Source: Lentisphaerae bacterium GWF2_38_69
GTDB taxonomy: Bacteria > Verrucomicrobiota > Lentisphaeria > Victivallales > GWF2-38-69
Reading direction: 5' to 3'
DNA: 64,000 nucleotides
Assembly: GCA_001803205.1 (NCBI GenBank)
Contig: MHBE01000040.1
Location: 1-64,000, forward strand
Below, one piece after another: positions 63,489 to 64,000 of this stretch. Within the stretch, counting starts at the first letter, position 1. Each line of letters starts with the position of its first letter. The translations under genes were made by a program, and so were the position numbers. Below the pieces are notes generated by a model. That model made no database searches, was not told the DNA's origin, and saw only the letters and a list, made by a program, of their open reading frames with translations.

Positions 63489-63526
63489 CAGTCAAACGGA
63501 ATAATATGTTGAGATGATTATTTTTT

Positions 63527-64000
63527 TCATAGATTGATAATGACTTCGCACTCCTCAAGCTGATATTCATCAGAAGCTTTGCTGTAAAGTTCATTTCTTA
63601 TATACTTTTCTATTTCAGTTAGCTGTATCTTGGTATACTCTTCCTTGTTGCCAATTTTCTTTTGAATTTCATCATCATTCAAATTTACGGGATGCAGCCA
63701 GCTTTCCAGTGTGAAGAGTTTACATATAGAAAAGAAATCTTCAAAGTTTCGGGTCTTGATATGGCTTGTATATGGCATAATTTCTATAGTACAGCCAAGT
63801 TTATGCAGCAACAGATGGCTTATTTTGTCCAAATCACAGTTCATATCAAGAAAAAAACGGGAATAAAATTCAAATCCTTTTCCATATGATGCAGGCGTAA
63901 CAAATGAAGCGCATCCGCCTTTATTTAACAGGTTATACGCTTTAAGGAAAAACTTTTTAAACCTTTAGGAACTCTATCTAATATCTTGTATTCTACTCCA
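63527..64000 (-). CDS. Methyltransferase-like protein, C-terminal part, cut by the window edge
   Basis: Reading from the right edge on the minus strand, GVEYKILDRVPKGL leads into KKFFLKAYNLLNKGGCASFV and TPASYGKGFEFYSRFFLD, the pattern of a SAM-dependent methyltransferase (post-II strand and helix). The first part and the rest are in different frames, with one base shifted near 63957 in an A run, so this may be a frameshift or a sequencing error. The last 105 residues (from MNCDLDKISHL) are continuous to 63527. The N-terminal SAM-binding loop lies outside the window. Confidence 0.5.

Overview
The window is AT-rich bacterial chromosome with a Gram-negative-type gene set: O-antigen-ligase-like protein, periplasmic adaptor proteins, phosphatidylserine synthase/decarboxylase, PqiA-like protein, a lipoprotein and several Sec signal peptides. 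No rRNA, tRNA, CRISPR array, transposase or phage gene is visible. A eukaryotic-type hexokinase, class I FbaB aldolase, SpoIIE/RsbW/STAS switching genes and GC-rich palindromic repeats would fit the PVC superphylum (perhaps Lentisphaerota), but this placement is a guess from gene content and no marker phylogeny was possible.

Layout. 0-0.4 kb: period-7 short repeats and a palindromic element. 0.4-7.1 kb (minus): an ATP-grasp enzyme, an asparagine-synthetase-like amidotransferase lacking the glutaminase cysteine, IspD, an O-antigen-ligase/TPR protein and a PSP1/YaaT protein. 7.2-9.4 kb: a membrane-anchored unknown, RsmI and a frameshifted cysteine-rich Fe-S-type protein. 9.4-13.4 kb: three tandem HlyD/RND-adaptor-like genes (the middle one broken), a close match to a Fur box, and a divergent secreted repeat protein. 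13.4-22.1 kb: upp, ilvB, lapA-like, udk, a SpoIIE-phosphatase/RsbW/STAS partner-switching set, pssA-psd and two DUF2062 genes. 22.4-25.4 kb: trxA, a CoA-binding protein, a lipoprotein, rsmA and the remnant of a class II aldolase. 25.6-28.1 kb: two more adaptor-like genes. 28.1-36.7 kb: a sugar-nucleotide epimerase, ptsH-ptsI-dCMP deaminase-MFS, fbaB, fabF-tsaD. 36.7-40.8 kb: groEL, groES, dnaK. 41-44.9 kb: ftsW, an arginase-family gene, a fluC-DUF190-fluC fluoride-export set and a gutted carbonic anhydrase. 45-48.5 kb: a MEDS/PAS/GAF histidine kinase and a receiver protein. 48.8-64 kb: prfC, an exported hexokinase, dinB, three drug-type MFS genes (one decayed), small secreted proteins, a phospholipase-D-like protein, and many repeats.

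The stand-out material is fourfold. (1) A dispersed family of structured repeats (four copies between 47.9 and 59 kb) folds into a multibranched shape; one arm is kept by compensatory changes, and one copy supplies the end of a gene. (2) Five paralogous secreted adaptor-like genes lie in two clusters with no pump or outer-membrane channel nearby, and one cluster sits behind a Fur-box-like site. (3) A glutaminase-dead AsnB-like enzyme is coupled to an ATP-grasp gene. (4) A eukaryotic-type hexokinase carries a signal peptide. At least six genes look decayed (internal deletions, frameshifts), so this stretch is either undergoing gene loss or contains some assembly errors.
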